The notes beneath the pieces were generated by a model. It saw only the letters and a program-made list of their open reading frames with translations, was not told where the DNA came from and searched no databases. From contig NZ_CP023691.1 of the NCBI RefSeq assembly GCF_008704855.1, forward strand, positions 1,612,001 to 1,676,000: 64,000 nt of DNA. Reading direction: 5' to 3'. Source of the stretch: Streptomyces platensis. GTDB lineage: Bacteria; Actinomycetota; Actinomycetes; Streptomycetales; Streptomycetaceae. Both the position numbers and the translations under genes were made by a program. This document shows, in pieces, positions 15,018-23,979 of the stretch; position 1 is the first letter of the stretch; each line of letters opens with the position of its first letter.

Positions 15018-15470
15018 TCACCCGGCCGTGTGGTCGACAGCACCATGCTTCTCGGTGAGGTCGCGCAGCGCCCGGGCGTCCCGGAGGGCCTGCTCCCGGG
15101 CGATGCCGGGCTGAATACCCATGGCGGGCAGGCTGGTGCCGTCGGCGAGGTCGAGATGGACCCAGGGGTCGCCGACCCGGAGGTTGACCCGGACGACCTG
15201 TGCCCAGGCCAGTTCGCGCGTGGTGGTGAGGTTGACCACCGTGATGCCCTCCTGCCGGGCGACCACCTTCGGGCGGCCGAGCAGCAGGAGGACGGCGAGC
15301 ACCAGCAGTCCGGTGAGGACGAAGCTCAGCCGTTCGCCGCCGCTCAGCTTGGGCAGCGCCAGCGCGATCGCCGTGAGGGCGGCGAGCTGGGCGAGGCCCA
15401 CGGAGTACAGGACGACCCGGGTGCGGGTCGGCCGGAAGGTCACCGGCAGGCTGGGCAGGGGCGCGGACAC
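15018..15470 (-). CDS. PH-domain membrane protein
   Basis: The 150-residue protein has two membrane helices near residues 20-40 and 48-65. A beta-rich bacterial PH-like domain follows (about 68-130), with LTTTRELAWAQVVRVNLRVG and WVHLDLADGTSLPAMGIQPG segments. Proteins of this form sit beside hisG in many Streptomyces genomes, which is recalled rather than tested. Function is unknown. Sixty-one bases separate its start from the hisG stop, so it is probably the last gene of the his-related transcript. Confidence 0.7.
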   Translation of the reverse strand: MSAPLPSLPVTFRPTRTRVVLYSVGLAQLAALTAIALALPKLSGGERLSFVLTGLLVLAVLLLLGRPKVVARQEGITVVNLTTTRELAWAQVVRVNLRVGDPWVHLDLADGTSLPAMGIQPGIAREQALRDARALRDLTEKHGAVDHTAG

Positions 15471-15531
15471 GTCGTCGGTCTTCCGTCGTGGGTGATGCGG
15501 TGCGTACGGGTGGGTGGCCGGGGGCCGCGGG

Positions 15532-16380
15532 TCAGAGCCGGCAGGCGTGGATGCCGGTGGTCAGGATCGCGCGGGCGCCGAGGTCGTAGAGCTCGTCCAT
15601 GATGCGCTGGGCGTCCTTGGACGGGACCATCGAGCGGACCGCGACCCAGCCCTCGTGGTGCAGCGGGGAGACGGTCGGCGACTCCAGCCCCGGGGTGAGG
15701 CCGACGGCCTTCTCGACGTGCTCGACCCGGATGTCGTAGTCCATCATCACGTAGCGGCGGGCCACCAGGACGCCCTGCATACGGCGCAGGAACTGGCGCA
15801 CCTTCGGGTCGTCGTCCGGCGCTCCGGTGCCGCGGATGACGACGGCCTCGGACTTCAGGATCGGCTCGCCGATGATCTCCAGCCCGGCGTTGCGCAGGGT
15901 GGTGCCGGTCTCCACGACATCCGCGATGATCTCGGCGACGCCGAGCTGGATGGCGGTCTCCACGGCGCCGTCGAGGTGGACGACGGAGGCGTCCACGCCG
16001 TTGTCGGCGAGGTGCTGGCGGACCAGGCCGGAGAACGAGGTGGCGATCGTCATGCCGCCGAACTCGCTGACGTCCTTGGCCGTGCCCGGGCGGGTGGCGT
16101 AGCGGAAGGTCGAGCCGGCGAAGCCGAGCTGGAGGATCTCCTCGGCCGGCGAGCCGGAGTCCAGCAGCAGGTCACGGCCGGTGATGCCGATGTCGAGCTT
16201 GCCGGAACCCACGTAGACCGCGATGTCGCGCGGGCGGAGGAAGAAGAACTCGACCTCGTTCTCGGCGTCGACCAGGACCAGTTCCCTGCGGTCCTTGCGC
16301 TGGCGGTAGCCGGCCTCATGGAGCATCGCCGACGCAGGCTCGGACAGTGAACCCTTGTTGGGGACAGCGATGCGCAGCAT
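15532..16380 (-). CDS. hisG: ATP phosphoribosyltransferase, long form
   Basis: HisG joins ATP and PRPP to form phosphoribosyl-ATP, the first step of histidine synthesis. The 282-residue length is that of the long form (HisG_L), which carries a C-terminal regulatory ACT-like domain for histidine feedback and needs no HisZ. The start MLRIAVPNKGSLSEPASAML is typical of actinobacterial HisG. The PRPP-binding region is visible as EIIADVVETGTTLRNAGLE near residues 174-192. It follows hisE by 50 bases on the same strand, and the two enzymes act in sequence (HisG, then HisE on the product). Confidence 0.97.
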   Translation of the reverse strand: MLRIAVPNKGSLSEPASAMLHEAGYRQRKDRRELVLVDAENEVEFFFLRPRDIAVYVGSGKLDIGITGRDLLLDSGSPAEEILQLGFAGSTFRYATRPGTAKDVSEFGGMTIATSFSGLVRQHLADNGVDASVVHLDGAVETAIQLGVAEIIADVVETGTTLRNAGLEIIGEPILKSEAVVIRGTGAPDDDPKVRQFLRRMQGVLVARRYVMMDYDIRVEHVEKAVGLTPGLESPTVSPLHHEGWVAVRSMVPSKDAQRIMDELYDLGARAILTTGIHACRL

Positions 16381-16430
16381 GAGAGCAAGTTCCTTTGCAG
16401 GTGAAGGGTGTTGGGGTGCGGTGTGGTGGA

Positions 16431-16703
16431 TCAGAGGTGGGCGTAGACGTCGTCGAGGGAGATGCCCTTGGCGACCATCATGACCTGGAGGTGGTAGAGG
16501 AGCTGGGAGATCTCCTCGGCGGCGGCCTCGTCGGACTCGTACTCGGCGGCCATCCAGACCTCGGCGGCCTCCTCGACGACCTTCTTGCCGATCGTATGGA
16601 CGCCTGCCTGCACCAGCTCGGCGGTACGGGAGGTGGTGGGGTCGCCGGTGGCGGCCTTCTGCTGGAGCTCGGCGAAGAGCTCCTCGAAAGTCTTCTTGGA
16701 CAT
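16431..16703 (-). CDS. hisE: Phosphoribosyl-ATP pyrophosphohydrolase
   Basis: HisE removes pyrophosphate from phosphoribosyl-ATP, step two of histidine synthesis. The 90-residue protein has the MazG-like helices with metal-binding acidic residues in [17 protein letters not shown] and [14 protein letters not shown]. The start at 16703 ([13 protein letters not shown]) matches the usual family length; an ATG four codons upstream is also open. It lies downstream of ribH by 34 bases, so histidine and riboflavin genes are packed together here. Confidence 0.95.
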   Translation of the reverse strand: MSKKTFEELFAELQQKAATGDPTTSRTAELVQAGVHTIGKKVVEEAAEVWMAAEYESDEAAAEEISQLLYHLQVMMVAKGISLDDVYAHL

Positions 16704-16737
16704 GATGGTGACCACCCTACGCGGTTGCCCCCTCGCC

Positions 16738-17223
16738 TCAGCGCCAGGGCTCGGACACGGTCCGCAGCGTCGCGGCGGTGGCGACGGCGGCGGTGACCGC
16801 TTCGTGGCCCTTGTCCTCGGTGGAGCCTTCGAGGCCCGCGCGGTCCAGGGCCTGCTGCTCGGTGTCGCAGGTCAGTACGCCGAAGCCGACCGGTACGCCG
16901 GTGTCCACCGAGACCTGGGTCAGGCCCTGGGTGACGCCCTGGCAGACGTAGTCGAAGTGCGGTGTGCCGCCCCGGATGACCACACCGAGGGCGACCACGG
17001 CGTCATAGCCGCGGCCGGCCAGGACCTTGGCGACGACCGGCAGCTCGAAGGTGCCGGGCACCCGCAGCAGCGTCGGCTCGTCGATCCCGAGCTCGGTGAG
17101 GGCGCGCAGCGCGCCGTCCACGAGGCCGTCCATCACTTGCTGGTGCCACTGCGCCGCGATGACGGCCACCCGCAGGTCGCCACAGTTCTTCACGGTCAGT
17201 TCGGGTGCGCCCTTGCCGCTCAC
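16738..17223 (-). CDS. ribH: 6,7-Dimethyl-8-ribityllumazine synthase
   Basis: RibH condenses 5-amino-6-ribitylamino-uracil with dihydroxybutanone phosphate to give the riboflavin precursor lumazine. The 161-residue length and the motifs [34 protein letters not shown] (with the catalytic His) and [18 protein letters not shown] are diagnostic. It starts at a GTG. It is the last rib gene of the operon, 54 bases after ribBA. Confidence 0.97.
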   Translation of the reverse strand: MSGKGAPELTVKNCGDLRVAVIAAQWHQQVMDGLVDGALRALTELGIDEPTLLRVPGTFELPVVAKVLAGRGYDAVVALGVVIRGGTPHFDYVCQGVTQGLTQVSVDTGVPVGFGVLTCDTEQQALDRAGLEGSTEDKGHEAVTAAVATAATLRTVSEPWR

Positions 17224-17277
17224 AGTTCTCCTCGTTCGGGTGATGGTGCCGGTTGGTGGTGACGTGGTGCCGGGTGG

Positions 17278-18606
17278 TTACTGGTTGTCGCAGGTGGTGG
17301 CGGAGGCGGGCGGGGCGTAGGCCGCCCCGTTGGCGCCGCCGCCCGCGGCGGGGTCCAGCCAGGGCAGGTCGTGCCCCATCCGGTCCCGCTTGGTGCGCAG
17401 ATACCGCAGATTGTGTTCCCCGGCCTGGACGGGCATCGCCTCGCGGCCGGAGACCCGCAGGCCGTGCCGCACCAGGGCGGCGGTCTTCTCGGGGTTGTTG
17501 GTCATCAGGCGCACCGAGCGCACCCCGAGGTCCTGGAGCATCTGGGCGCCGGCCGCGTAGTCGCGGGAGTCGGCGGGCAGCCCCAGTTCGAGGTTGGCGT
17601 CGAGGGTGTCCCGGCCGCGCTCCTGGAGTTCGTAGGCGCGCAGCTTGGACAGCAGGCCGATACCGCGTCCCTCGTGGCCGCGGAGGTAGATCACCACACC
17701 GCGTCCGGCCTCGGCGATCCGCCGCTGCGCGGCCTCCAGCTGGGGGCCGCAGTCGCAGCGCAGCGAGTGGAAGATATCGCCGGTCAGGCATTCGGAGTGC
17801 ACCCTGACCAGGACGTCCTCGCCGTCGCCGAGCTCCCCGGCGACCAGCGCGATGTGCTCGACGCCGTCGACGGTGGAGCGGTAGCCGTAGGCGGTGAACT
17901 CGCCGTGGGCGGTGGGCAGCCGGGTCTCGGCCTCGCGGCGCACGGTGGGCTCGGACGACTGCCGGTAGGCGATCAGGTCCTCGATGGAGATGATCGACAG
18001 TCCGTGCTTACGGGCGAACGGCACCAGCTCGGGCAGCCGCAGCATCGTGCCGTCCTCGCCGGCGATCTCCACGATGGCGGCGGCCGGGCGCAGTCCGGCC
18101 AGCCGGGCGAGGTCGACGCCGGCTTCGGTGTGGCCGTTGCGGACCAGCACGCCGCCGGGCCGGGCGCGCAGCGGGAAGATGTGGCCGGGCCGGACGAAGT
18201 CACCGGCGGTCGATTCCCCGGCGGCGAGCAGCCGCAGGGTGGTGGCGCGGTCGGCGGCGGAGATGCCGGTGGTCACGCCGTGCGCGGGGGTGGCGTCGAC
18301 GGAGACGGTGAAGGCGGTCCGCATCGACTCGGTGTTGTGCTCGACCATCTGCGGGAGTTCCAGCCGGTCCAGCTCCGGGCCCTCCATGGGGGCGCAGATC
18401 AGCCCGCGGCACTCGCTCATCATGAACGCGACGATCTCGGGGGTGGCCTTCTCCGCGGCGATGACGAGGTCGCCCTCGTTCTCGCGGTTCTCGTCGTCCA
18501 CGACGACCACGGGGCGGCCGGCGGCGATATCGGCGACGGCCTGCGCGACGGGGTCCAGCGCCAGGGCCGCGGCGTCCTCGTCGTACCAGCTCTGTAGTGC
18601 GGTCAT
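17278..18606 (-). CDS. ribBA: Bifunctional DHBP synthase / GTP cyclohydrolase II
   Basis: The 442-residue fusion makes both riboflavin precursors. The N-terminal half (about 20-215) is 3,4-dihydroxy-2-butanone-4-phosphate synthase with the acidic [11 protein letters not shown] motif and [13 protein letters not shown]. The C-terminal half is GTP cyclohydrolase II with the zinc cysteines in [17 protein letters not shown] and catalytic [10 protein letters not shown]. The true ATG is at 18606 ([11 protein letters not shown]); the frame remains open much further upstream but overlaps ribM there. ATGA overlap with the ribM stop suggests coupled translation. Confidence 0.97.
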   Translation of the reverse strand: MTALQSWYDEDAAALALDPVAQAVADIAAGRPVVVVDDENRENEGDLVIAAEKATPEIVAFMMSECRGLICAPMEGPELDRLELPQMVEHNTESMRTAFTVSVDATPAHGVTTGISAADRATTLRLLAAGESTAGDFVRPGHIFPLRARPGGVLVRNGHTEAGVDLARLAGLRPAAAIVEIAGEDGTMLRLPELVPFARKHGLSIISIEDLIAYRQSSEPTVRREAETRLPTAHGEFTAYGYRSTVDGVEHIALVAGELGDGEDVLVRVHSECLTGDIFHSLRCDCGPQLEAAQRRIAEAGRGVVIYLRGHEGRGIGLLSKLRAYELQERGRDTLDANLELGLPADSRDYAAGAQMLQDLGVRSVRLMTNNPEKTAALVRHGLRVSGREAMPVQAGEHNLRYLRTKRDRMGHDLPWLDPAAGGGANGAAYAPPASATTCDNQ

Positions 18607-19256
18607 GCCGCTGCTCCTTCCAGGACGGGGCGGCCGCTCGCACGCGAGCGCAGCCACCAGTCGCGCATGCCCCACACGACGAGGGCGAGATAGACGACGT
18701 AGACAAGGCCGGAGAAGGCGAGCCCGCTGCTGAAGGCGAGCGGGACGCCGACGACGTCGACCAGCAGCCAGGCGAACCAGAACTCGACCAGTCCGCGGGC
18801 CTGGGCGACCATCGCGGCGAGCGTGCCGACGAAGATGTAGGCGTCCGGCCAGGGGTTCCAGGACAGCTGCGGGATCAGGGTGAAGAGGGTGCCGACGGCC
18901 GCGGTGCCCAGTGCCGTGCCGCCCAGCAGCACGGCCCGCTCGCGCCAGTCGGCGAAGCGTACGGCGATGGAGCCGTCCTGGGCCTGCTGCCGGCCGCGCT
19001 GCCACTGCCGCCAGCCCCACAACGCCACGCCGATGACGAGGAGTTGCTTGCCGACGCCGCCGCTGAGATGGGCGGAGGCGTAGGCGGCGACGAGGATGAC
19101 TCCGGAGAGGAGCTGGGCGGGCCAGGTCCAGATGGAGCGCCGCCAGCCGAGCGCCAGCGCGGCCAGACCGATGGTGTTGCCGATCATGTCCGACCAGATG
19201 ACGTGCTGTCCGAAGGCCGTGAAGACCTCGCCGTTCAGCGTGTCGAGGACGCTCAC
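18603..19256 (-). CDS. ribM: RibM/PnuX-type riboflavin transporter (PnuC family)
   Basis: The 217-residue protein has seven or eight predicted membrane helices and resembles PnuC, with the WxxWPxxLxSxxL-type segment here as [20 protein letters not shown] near residues 39-58. PnuC-family proteins placed in actinobacterial rib operons are known as RibM/PnuX, a facilitator for riboflavin and roseoflavin, so a flavin substrate is more likely than nicotinamide mononucleotide. Its start overlaps the ribE stop and its stop overlaps the ribBA start by four bases each. It lies downstream of the FMN riboswitch. Confidence 0.85.
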   Translation of the reverse strand: MSVLDTLNGEVFTAFGQHVIWSDMIGNTIGLAALALGWRRSIWTWPAQLLSGVILVAAYASAHLSGGVGKQLLVIGVALWGWRQWQRGRQQAQDGSIAVRFADWRERAVLLGGTALGTAAVGTLFTLIPQLSWNPWPDAYIFVGTLAAMVAQARGLVEFWFAWLLVDVVGVPLAFSSGLAFSGLVYVVYLALVVWGMRDWWLRSRASGRPVLEGAAA

Positions 19257-19897
19257 CGGTCCATCTCCTTGATCTCCTCGAGATCCCTGAGGTCCGCGCC
19301 GGTGCCGGTGTCTCGCCCGAGCAGCCGCTCGACGTACTTGGCGAGGACATCGACCTCGAGGTTGACGGGGTCGCCGGCCTTCTTGATGCCCAGCGTGGTC
19401 AGGGCGAGGGTGGTGGGAATGAGGCTGATGGTGAAGTAGTCGTCCGCCGCGTCGACGACGGTGAGGCTGACGCCGTCGACGGTGATCGAGCCCTTCTCGA
19501 CGACGTAGCGGGACAGCGTGGCCGGCAGCGCGATCTTGACGATCTCCCAGTGTTCGGCGGGGGTGCGTTCGAGGATCGTGCCGGTGCCGTCGACATGGCC
19601 CTGGACGAGGTGCCCGCCGAGCCGCCCGCCGAGCGCCATCGGGCGCTCCAGGTTGACCCGCGAGCCGGCGGCCAGCGCGCCGAGGCTGGAGCGGTTGAGG
19701 GTCTCGGCCATCACATCGGCGGTGAATTCACCGTCGGCGGTGTCCACGACGGTCAGACAGACACCGTTGACGGCGATCGAGTCACCGTGCTTGGCGTCCT
19801 CGGTGACGACCGGCCCGCTGAGGCGGAAACGGGAGGCGTCACCGAGGTTCTCGACGGCGACGACCGCACCCAGTTCTTCGACGATTCCGGTGAACAC
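19253..19897 (-). CDS. ribE: Riboflavin synthase, alpha subunit
   Basis: Riboflavin synthase dismutates two lumazine molecules to riboflavin. The 214-residue protein shows the two repeated barrels of the family: the first opens [17 protein letters not shown], and the second contains [12 protein letters not shown] and [17 protein letters not shown]. Each half has the S-x-A/V-V-N/D-G-V-(C/S)-LTVV signature. The GTG start lies one base after the ribD stop. Confidence 0.97.
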   Translation of the reverse strand: MFTGIVEELGAVVAVENLGDASRFRLSGPVVTEDAKHGDSIAVNGVCLTVVDTADGEFTADVMAETLNRSSLGALAAGSRVNLERPMALGGRLGGHLVQGHVDGTGTILERTPAEHWEIVKIALPATLSRYVVEKGSITVDGVSLTVVDAADDYFTISLIPTTLALTTLGIKKAGDPVNLEVDVLAKYVERLLGRDTGTGADLRDLEEIKEMDR

Positions 19898-19898
19898 T

Positions 19899-21026
19899 TC
19901 AGTTCTCCTCGTGGAGGGCGTGGCGGATGGGGGTGGCGGTGATGCGCAGGTCGGGTCCGAGCCGTTCGGTGTCGGTCACGTCGAGCCGCAACGCCTGGGC
20001 GATGGTGGTGATTCCGGCGTCGCCGACGGCGGCCGGGCCGGCGCCGAGCAGTACCGGCGCGAGGTAGCCGACGACCTTGTCGACGGCCTGGGCGGCGAGG
20101 AAGGCACCGGCGAGCGTGGGGCCCCCTTCGAGCAGCACGGAGCGCACGTCGCGCTCGTACAGGGCCTGGAGCAGTGCGGGGATGTGCAGTCCGCGCCCGT
20201 CGGCGGCGCGCGGCAGCCGGACGATCGGGGCGAGGCCGTCGAGGTGGCCGGCGTCGGCGTCCTCGGCGACCGCGATGAGGGTGGGCGCGGTGCCGTCCAG
20301 GACGCGGGCGCCGGCCTTGACGACGGTGGCGCCGGAGTCGACGACCACCCGCAGCGGCTGGCTGATCTCGTCGTCGGACAGCCCGCCGATCCGGGCGCCG
20401 AGCTGCGGGTCGTCGGCGCGGGCGGTGCCGGAGCCGACGATCACCGCGTCCGCGGCGGCCCGCAGCCGGTGCACGTCGGCGCGCGACTCGGGTGCGGAGA
20501 TCCAGCGGCTGGTGCCGTCGGCGGCGGCGATCCGGCCGTCGAGGGTGGCGGCGTACTTCCACAGCACGAAGGGGCGGCGGCGCAGCACCGAGGTCAGCCA
20601 GGCCTCGTTGCCCGCGGCTGCCTCGTCGGCGAGCAGTCCGCCCTCGACGTCGATCCCGGCCTCGGCCAGGGTGACGGCGCCGCCGGTGGCGGTCGGGTTG
20701 GGGTCGGAGACGGCGTAGACGACGCGGGCGATCCCGGCGTCGATCAGCGCCTGGGCGCAGGGGCCGGTGCGACCGGTGTGGTTACAGGGTTCGAGGGTGA
20801 CCAGTGCGGTGCCGCCCCGGGCGCGTTCGCCCGCGGCACGCAGGGCATGGATCTCGGCGTGCGGCCCGCCGGCCCGCTGATGCCAGCCCTCGCCCGCTGT
20901 GCGGCCGGCGGAGTCGAGGACGACGCAGCCGACCACGGGGTTGGGGCTGGTGTGCCCGAGCCCGCGCGCGGCGAGCTCAATGGCTCGGCGCATCGCCGCG
21001 ATCTCGACGGGGGCTGCGGTGGCCAC
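19899..21026 (-). CDS. ribD: Bifunctional diaminohydroxyphosphoribosylaminopyrimidine deaminase / reductase
   Basis: RibD carries out two consecutive steps after GTP cyclohydrolase II. The N-terminal deaminase has the zinc-binding HAEIHAL and PCNHTGRTGPC motifs. The C-terminal part is a DHFR-like reductase with YAATLDGRIAAADGTSRWIS and LLEGGPTLAGAFL. I placed the start at the GTG at 21026 (VATAAPVEIAAMRRA), giving 375 residues, the usual length, with AGGAGG five bases upstream. The frame is open further upstream but runs into the riboswitch leader. It is the first gene of ribD-E-M-BA-H. Confidence 0.95.
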   Translation of the reverse strand: MATAAPVEIAAMRRAIELAARGLGHTSPNPVVGCVVLDSAGRTAGEGWHQRAGGPHAEIHALRAAGERARGGTALVTLEPCNHTGRTGPCAQALIDAGIARVVYAVSDPNPTATGGAVTLAEAGIDVEGGLLADEAAAGNEAWLTSVLRRRPFVLWKYAATLDGRIAAADGTSRWISAPESRADVHRLRAAADAVIVGSGTARADDPQLGARIGGLSDDEISQPLRVVVDSGATVVKAGARVLDGTAPTLIAVAEDADAGHLDGLAPIVRLPRAADGRGLHIPALLQALYERDVRSVLLEGGPTLAGAFLAAQAVDKVVGYLAPVLLGAGPAAVGDAGITTIAQALRLDVTDTERLGPDLRITATPIRHALHEEN

Positions 21027-21187
21027 CGGGTCCTCCTGCCTCTCAGGGCACGGACTCCGGGGCTGTCTGGACGACAGAAGCGGAAACGACGCCACGGGAA
21101 CACCGCGGCCGGAAATACACGGACCGTCCGGGAAAATACCCGGACGCGCCGCCGACGGCGGTGTACCGAAGCTCGCCCGCCGCGCAC

Positions 21188-21310
21188 TGCCTCCCATCCG
21201 GACTTTCACCGTCGGTGCAGGAATTTCACCTGCTCAACCGGCCGCTGGCTGCGGACGGGTCGCGGACTGTTACCGCCGGTTCGGAATTACACCGACCCCG
21301 GAGTGCGCTG
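21188..21310 (-). promoter_or_regulatory. FMN riboswitch (RFN element)
   Basis: Read on the minus strand, the conserved RFN blocks are clear: CGGGGTCGGTGTAATTCCG, ACCGGCGGTAACAGTCCGCGA, CAGGTGAAATTCCTG, and ACCGACGGTGAAAGTCCGGATGGGAG split over its last helix. It lies about 160 bases upstream of ribD. The leader between it and ribD has GC-rich hairpins that could act as the expression platform, so FMN would repress the whole rib operon including ribM. Confidence 0.93.
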
Positions 21311-21482
21311 CTGCTTTTATGTCAGTACGGCTTCAGTCTGCCACGCCGCGTCGTGGCCCATGCGAGCGAAGCCCTGTGGGCTGCCTCACAGCCCCGGCGC
21401 GCCGCCCGTGTCACACACGGCGCACATAAGGCGTCATAGCGGGGACGCACCCGTCCCTTCTCCCCTCAAGGACTGATCCGCG

Positions 21483-22253
21483 ATGGCGACAATTCTGGTG
21501 ACCGGCGGCACGGGCACACTCGGGCGGCCCCTGGTGCACCGGCTGCTCGACGACGGTCATGACGTCCGGTCACTGAGCCGGCGTCCGCACACCGGCACGG
21601 AGCGACCCCGGCCGCAGTCGCACGCGGTCGATCTGCGCGACGGCACGGGGCTGCCCGAGGCGCTGGCGGGTGTCGAGGCGATCGTGCACTGCGCCTCGAC
21701 ACCGGCCGGCGGCGACATGGAGGCGGCCGGCCGGCTCGTCCAGGCAGCGAAGACGGCGGGCGTCCCGCACCTGGTCTACATCTCGATCGTCGGAGTGGAC
21801 CGGGTGCCGCTCCGCTACTACCGCACCAAGCTCGCCGTGGAGCGGCTGATCGAGGACTCCGGCATCGGCTGGACGGTGCTGCGCACCACACAGTTCCACC
21901 ATCTGGTCCTCCAGCTCATCAAGGCAGGCGCCCGGTCACCGGTAGTGCCGGTACCTACCGGGGTACGGGTCCAGCCGGTCGAGGTACACGAAGTGGCCGA
22001 CCGCCTCGCCGAGTTGGCAGCCGGCCCCCCGGCCGGCCGGGTCCCCGACCTGGGCGGCCCCGAAGTGCTGACGGCCCGGGACCTCGTACGGACCACACTG
22101 GAGGCGGGCGGACGACGCCGCCTCCTGATGCCTCTCTGGCTACCGGGCCCCACCGCCGCCGCACTACGCCGCGGCGGAAACCTGACACCGGAACACGCCG
22201 AGGGCCGACGGACTTATGCGGAGTTCCTGGCGGAGCGGGCGGCGGCGGTCTGA
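21483..22253 (+). CDS. NmrA/SDR-like NAD(P)-binding protein
   Basis: The 256-residue protein is an atypical short-chain dehydrogenase. A Rossmann glycine motif VTGGTGTLGRPL lies at residues 6-17, and the region around HLVYISIVGVDRVPLRYYRTK (near 99-119) holds a YxxxK-like YYRTK. It resembles NmrA-like oxidoreductases and quinone reductases that bind NAD(P). The substrate is unknown. It is transcribed away from the rib operon; the riboswitch leader and this gene share a 170-base divergent region. Confidence 0.85.
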   Translation: MATILVTGGTGTLGRPLVHRLLDDGHDVRSLSRRPHTGTERPRPQSHAVDLRDGTGLPEALAGVEAIVHCASTPAGGDMEAAGRLVQAAKTAGVPHLVYISIVGVDRVPLRYYRTKLAVERLIEDSGIGWTVLRTTQFHHLVLQLIKAGARSPVVPVPTGVRVQPVEVHEVADRLAELAAGPPAGRVPDLGGPEVLTARDLVRTTLEAGGRRRLLMPLWLPGPTAAALRRGGNLTPEHAEGRRTYAEFLAERAAAV

Positions 22254-22321
22254 GTTCCCGGCGGAGCGGGTGGGGGGCCTGACGGGCGGCTGAGACGGGC
22301 GCGTTCAGGTGTTGGGCGCTG

Positions 22322-22480
22322 CCATCGCGACTACCCCGGCCTGCGACTCGTCGGGAATGCCCCTGGCCCCGGCTCCGCCCCCGGCCCCGGCCCCGGGCAC
22401 GCCGCCGGCCCCGGCCCCGACTCACTCATCGCGAAGACCCCGGCCTGGCACTCGGCCGGGAATACCCCCCGCCCCCGGCA
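22322..22480 (+). repeat. Imperfect 54-base direct repeat
   Basis: The block CCATCGCGACTACCCCGGCC onward (22322-22374) recurs as TCATCGCGAAGACCCCGGCC onward (22427-22480), about 105 bases later. The second copy runs into the dispersed element at 22458. No gene is supported in this interval (22254-22547). Confidence 0.5.
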
Positions 22481-22535
22481 CGTTGTGGCTCGCGAGGGGC
22501 GCCCGTATCCCCTACGGGATCTGTTCCCACCCCCC
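22458..22535 (-). repeat. Dispersed repeat element, copy A, downstream of the ROK gene
   Basis: About 78 bases are closely matched at 47194-47273: GGGAATACC, CACGTTGTGGC, GGGGCGCC, ATCCCCTACGGGAT and TGTTC recur in the same order and spacing. Both copies lie just 3' of a minus-strand gene and can fold into a GC-rich hairpin around GCCACAACGTG on that strand. Confidence 0.6.
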
Positions 22536-22547
22536 TGAAGGGATGCC

Positions 22548-23909
22548 TCAGGGACGAGGAGCCGCCTCCGGGCCCGCGGCTCCGAACAGGTCGTTCTGCG
22601 CGGCGTCCCGTGCGGCGAGGACCGCGCCGAGCAGGACCGCCCGTCCGCCCACCGCCCCCGCCCGTACGTCGGTGCGCAGCGGGGAGAGCCGCGCCAGATG
22701 GCCGGTGACCCGGTCGGCGAGTTCGGCGCCGCCGCCTCGGCCGACCTCGCCGCCGAGCACGACACACCCGGGGTCGAGTACGGCGCACACGGCCGCCACG
22801 CCGAGGGCGATCCGTGCGGCCAGCGCGTCGAGGAAGGCGGCACCGGCGTCGCCCGCTGCCACGGCGGCCCGGACGAGCGACTCGGCGGGCGGACCGTCGG
22901 TGGCCTCGATGCCGGACGACGACTCGTTCGCCCCGTTTGCCACGGCGGCATTCTCGTACGAGGGCCCGTTCACCCCGCCCGGCCCGGCGGCATGCTCCGA
23001 CGACGGCCCGTTCGCCCCGTCCGCCGACCCCGCGGCAGCCTCGGGCGACAGACCGTGTTCCGCCGCGAGGGCGCAGATCGCGGCGGAGCCGGCCAGGGAG
23101 TGGAAGCCGCCGTCGCAGCCGCTCGCGGAGGGCAGCGTGCCGGTGCCGGGGACCGGCAGAAAGCCGATCTCGCCGGTGCCGCCCGAGGCGCCGCGCCGCA
23201 GCGTGCCGTCCAGGACCACGGCGGCGCCGGTGCCGTGGCCGAGCCAGAGCAGGACGAAGGTGTCGCGGTCGCGGACCGCGCCGTCGCGCTGCTCCGCGAC
23301 GGCGGCGAGATTGACCTCGTTTTCCACCAGGACCGCTACGCCCGTGCGTGCGCGCAGCGCGCCGACCAGCCCTACATGCCAGGACGAGGTCCAGTCGGTG
23401 CCGGCGAGTCGCCCGGTGGCGGGGTCGACCAGGCCGGGCGCGCCGACGGCGATGGTGTGCGGCGCGGGCGCGCCCGCCGTGGCGAGCGCCTTGTCCACGG
23501 CGGCGAGAGCGGTGGCAACGGCCGTGTCGGGGGCACCGTCCGGGCCGATGGCCACGGTGTGCTCGGTGCGCACCCGGCCGAGGAGGTCGGCGACCGCGAC
23601 GGTGATGCTGTGCGTCCGCAGATCGAGGCCGACGAGGTGGGCCCGGTCGGCGACGATCCCGTAGAGCCGGGCGTTGGGCCCGCGCCGCTGGGCGCCGCTC
23701 TCGCCGACCACGGCGATCAGCCCGGCCTCCTGGAGACGTTCGACGAGATCCGCCACGGTCGGCCGGGACAGTCCGGTCAGCGACTTGAGCTGACCTGCCG
23801 TCAAATCGCCCTCGGACTGGAGGAGTTGGAGCGCGAGCCGATCGTTGATCAGCCGTGCCGTGGCCGGGGAGGCGGTGCGGCCGGCCGCTGCCGCGCGCGG
23901 TGCATGCAT
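22548..23909 (-). CDS. ROK-family transcriptional regulator
   Basis: The 453-residue protein has an N-terminal MarR-like HTH (about residues 20-75, LTAGQLKSLTGLSRPTVADL) followed by a ROK domain. The sugar-kinase part shows VGAPGLVDPATG and the LLWLGHGTGAAVVLDG phosphate-binding segment. The zinc-binding signature of ROK proteins (GHxx...CxCGxxGC) is not intact: the region reads GEIGFLPVPG then SGCDGGFHS. A 50-residue Gly/Asn/Ser-rich insertion with imperfect GxNGPS repeats follows. The start at 23909 fits the family. A perfect inverted repeat separates it from the divergent MFS gene, suggesting autoregulation and control of that transporter. Confidence 0.85.
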   Translation of the reverse strand: MHAPRAAAAGRTASPATARLINDRLALQLLQSEGDLTAGQLKSLTGLSRPTVADLVERLQEAGLIAVVGESGAQRRGPNARLYGIVADRAHLVGLDLRTHSITVAVADLLGRVRTEHTVAIGPDGAPDTAVATALAAVDKALATAGAPAPHTIAVGAPGLVDPATGRLAGTDWTSSWHVGLVGALRARTGVAVLVENEVNLAAVAEQRDGAVRDRDTFVLLWLGHGTGAAVVLDGTLRRGASGGTGEIGFLPVPGTGTLPSASGCDGGFHSLAGSAAICALAAEHGLSPEAAAGSADGANGPSSEHAAGPGGVNGPSYENAAVANGANESSSGIEATDGPPAESLVRAAVAAGDAGAAFLDALAARIALGVAAVCAVLDPGCVVLGGEVGRGGGAELADRVTGHLARLSPLRTDVRAGAVGGRAVLLGAVLAARDAAQNDLFGAAGPEAAPRP

Positions 23910-23945
23910 GGCGGGATTCTTTCCTTCGCTCGGACCAACCCCCTT

Positions 23946-23970
23946 ATTATCAGGCAGGGTTCCTGATAAT
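23946..23970. promoter_or_regulatory. Perfect inverted repeat, likely ROK operator
   Basis: ATTATCAGG and CCTGATAAT form perfect nine-base arms around CAGGGTT. The site lies 36 bases before the ROK start and 10 bases before the MFS start, so a bound protein could block both. AT-rich arms of this type are usual for ROK/NagC-like operators. Confidence 0.65.
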
Positions 23971-23979
23971 TTACCGCGC

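Noticed and set aside
19518..21476. Open frame of 652 codons opposite ribE and ribD
   Set aside because: Antisense shadow of the rib genes; it also crosses the FMN riboswitch, which is clearly on the other strand.
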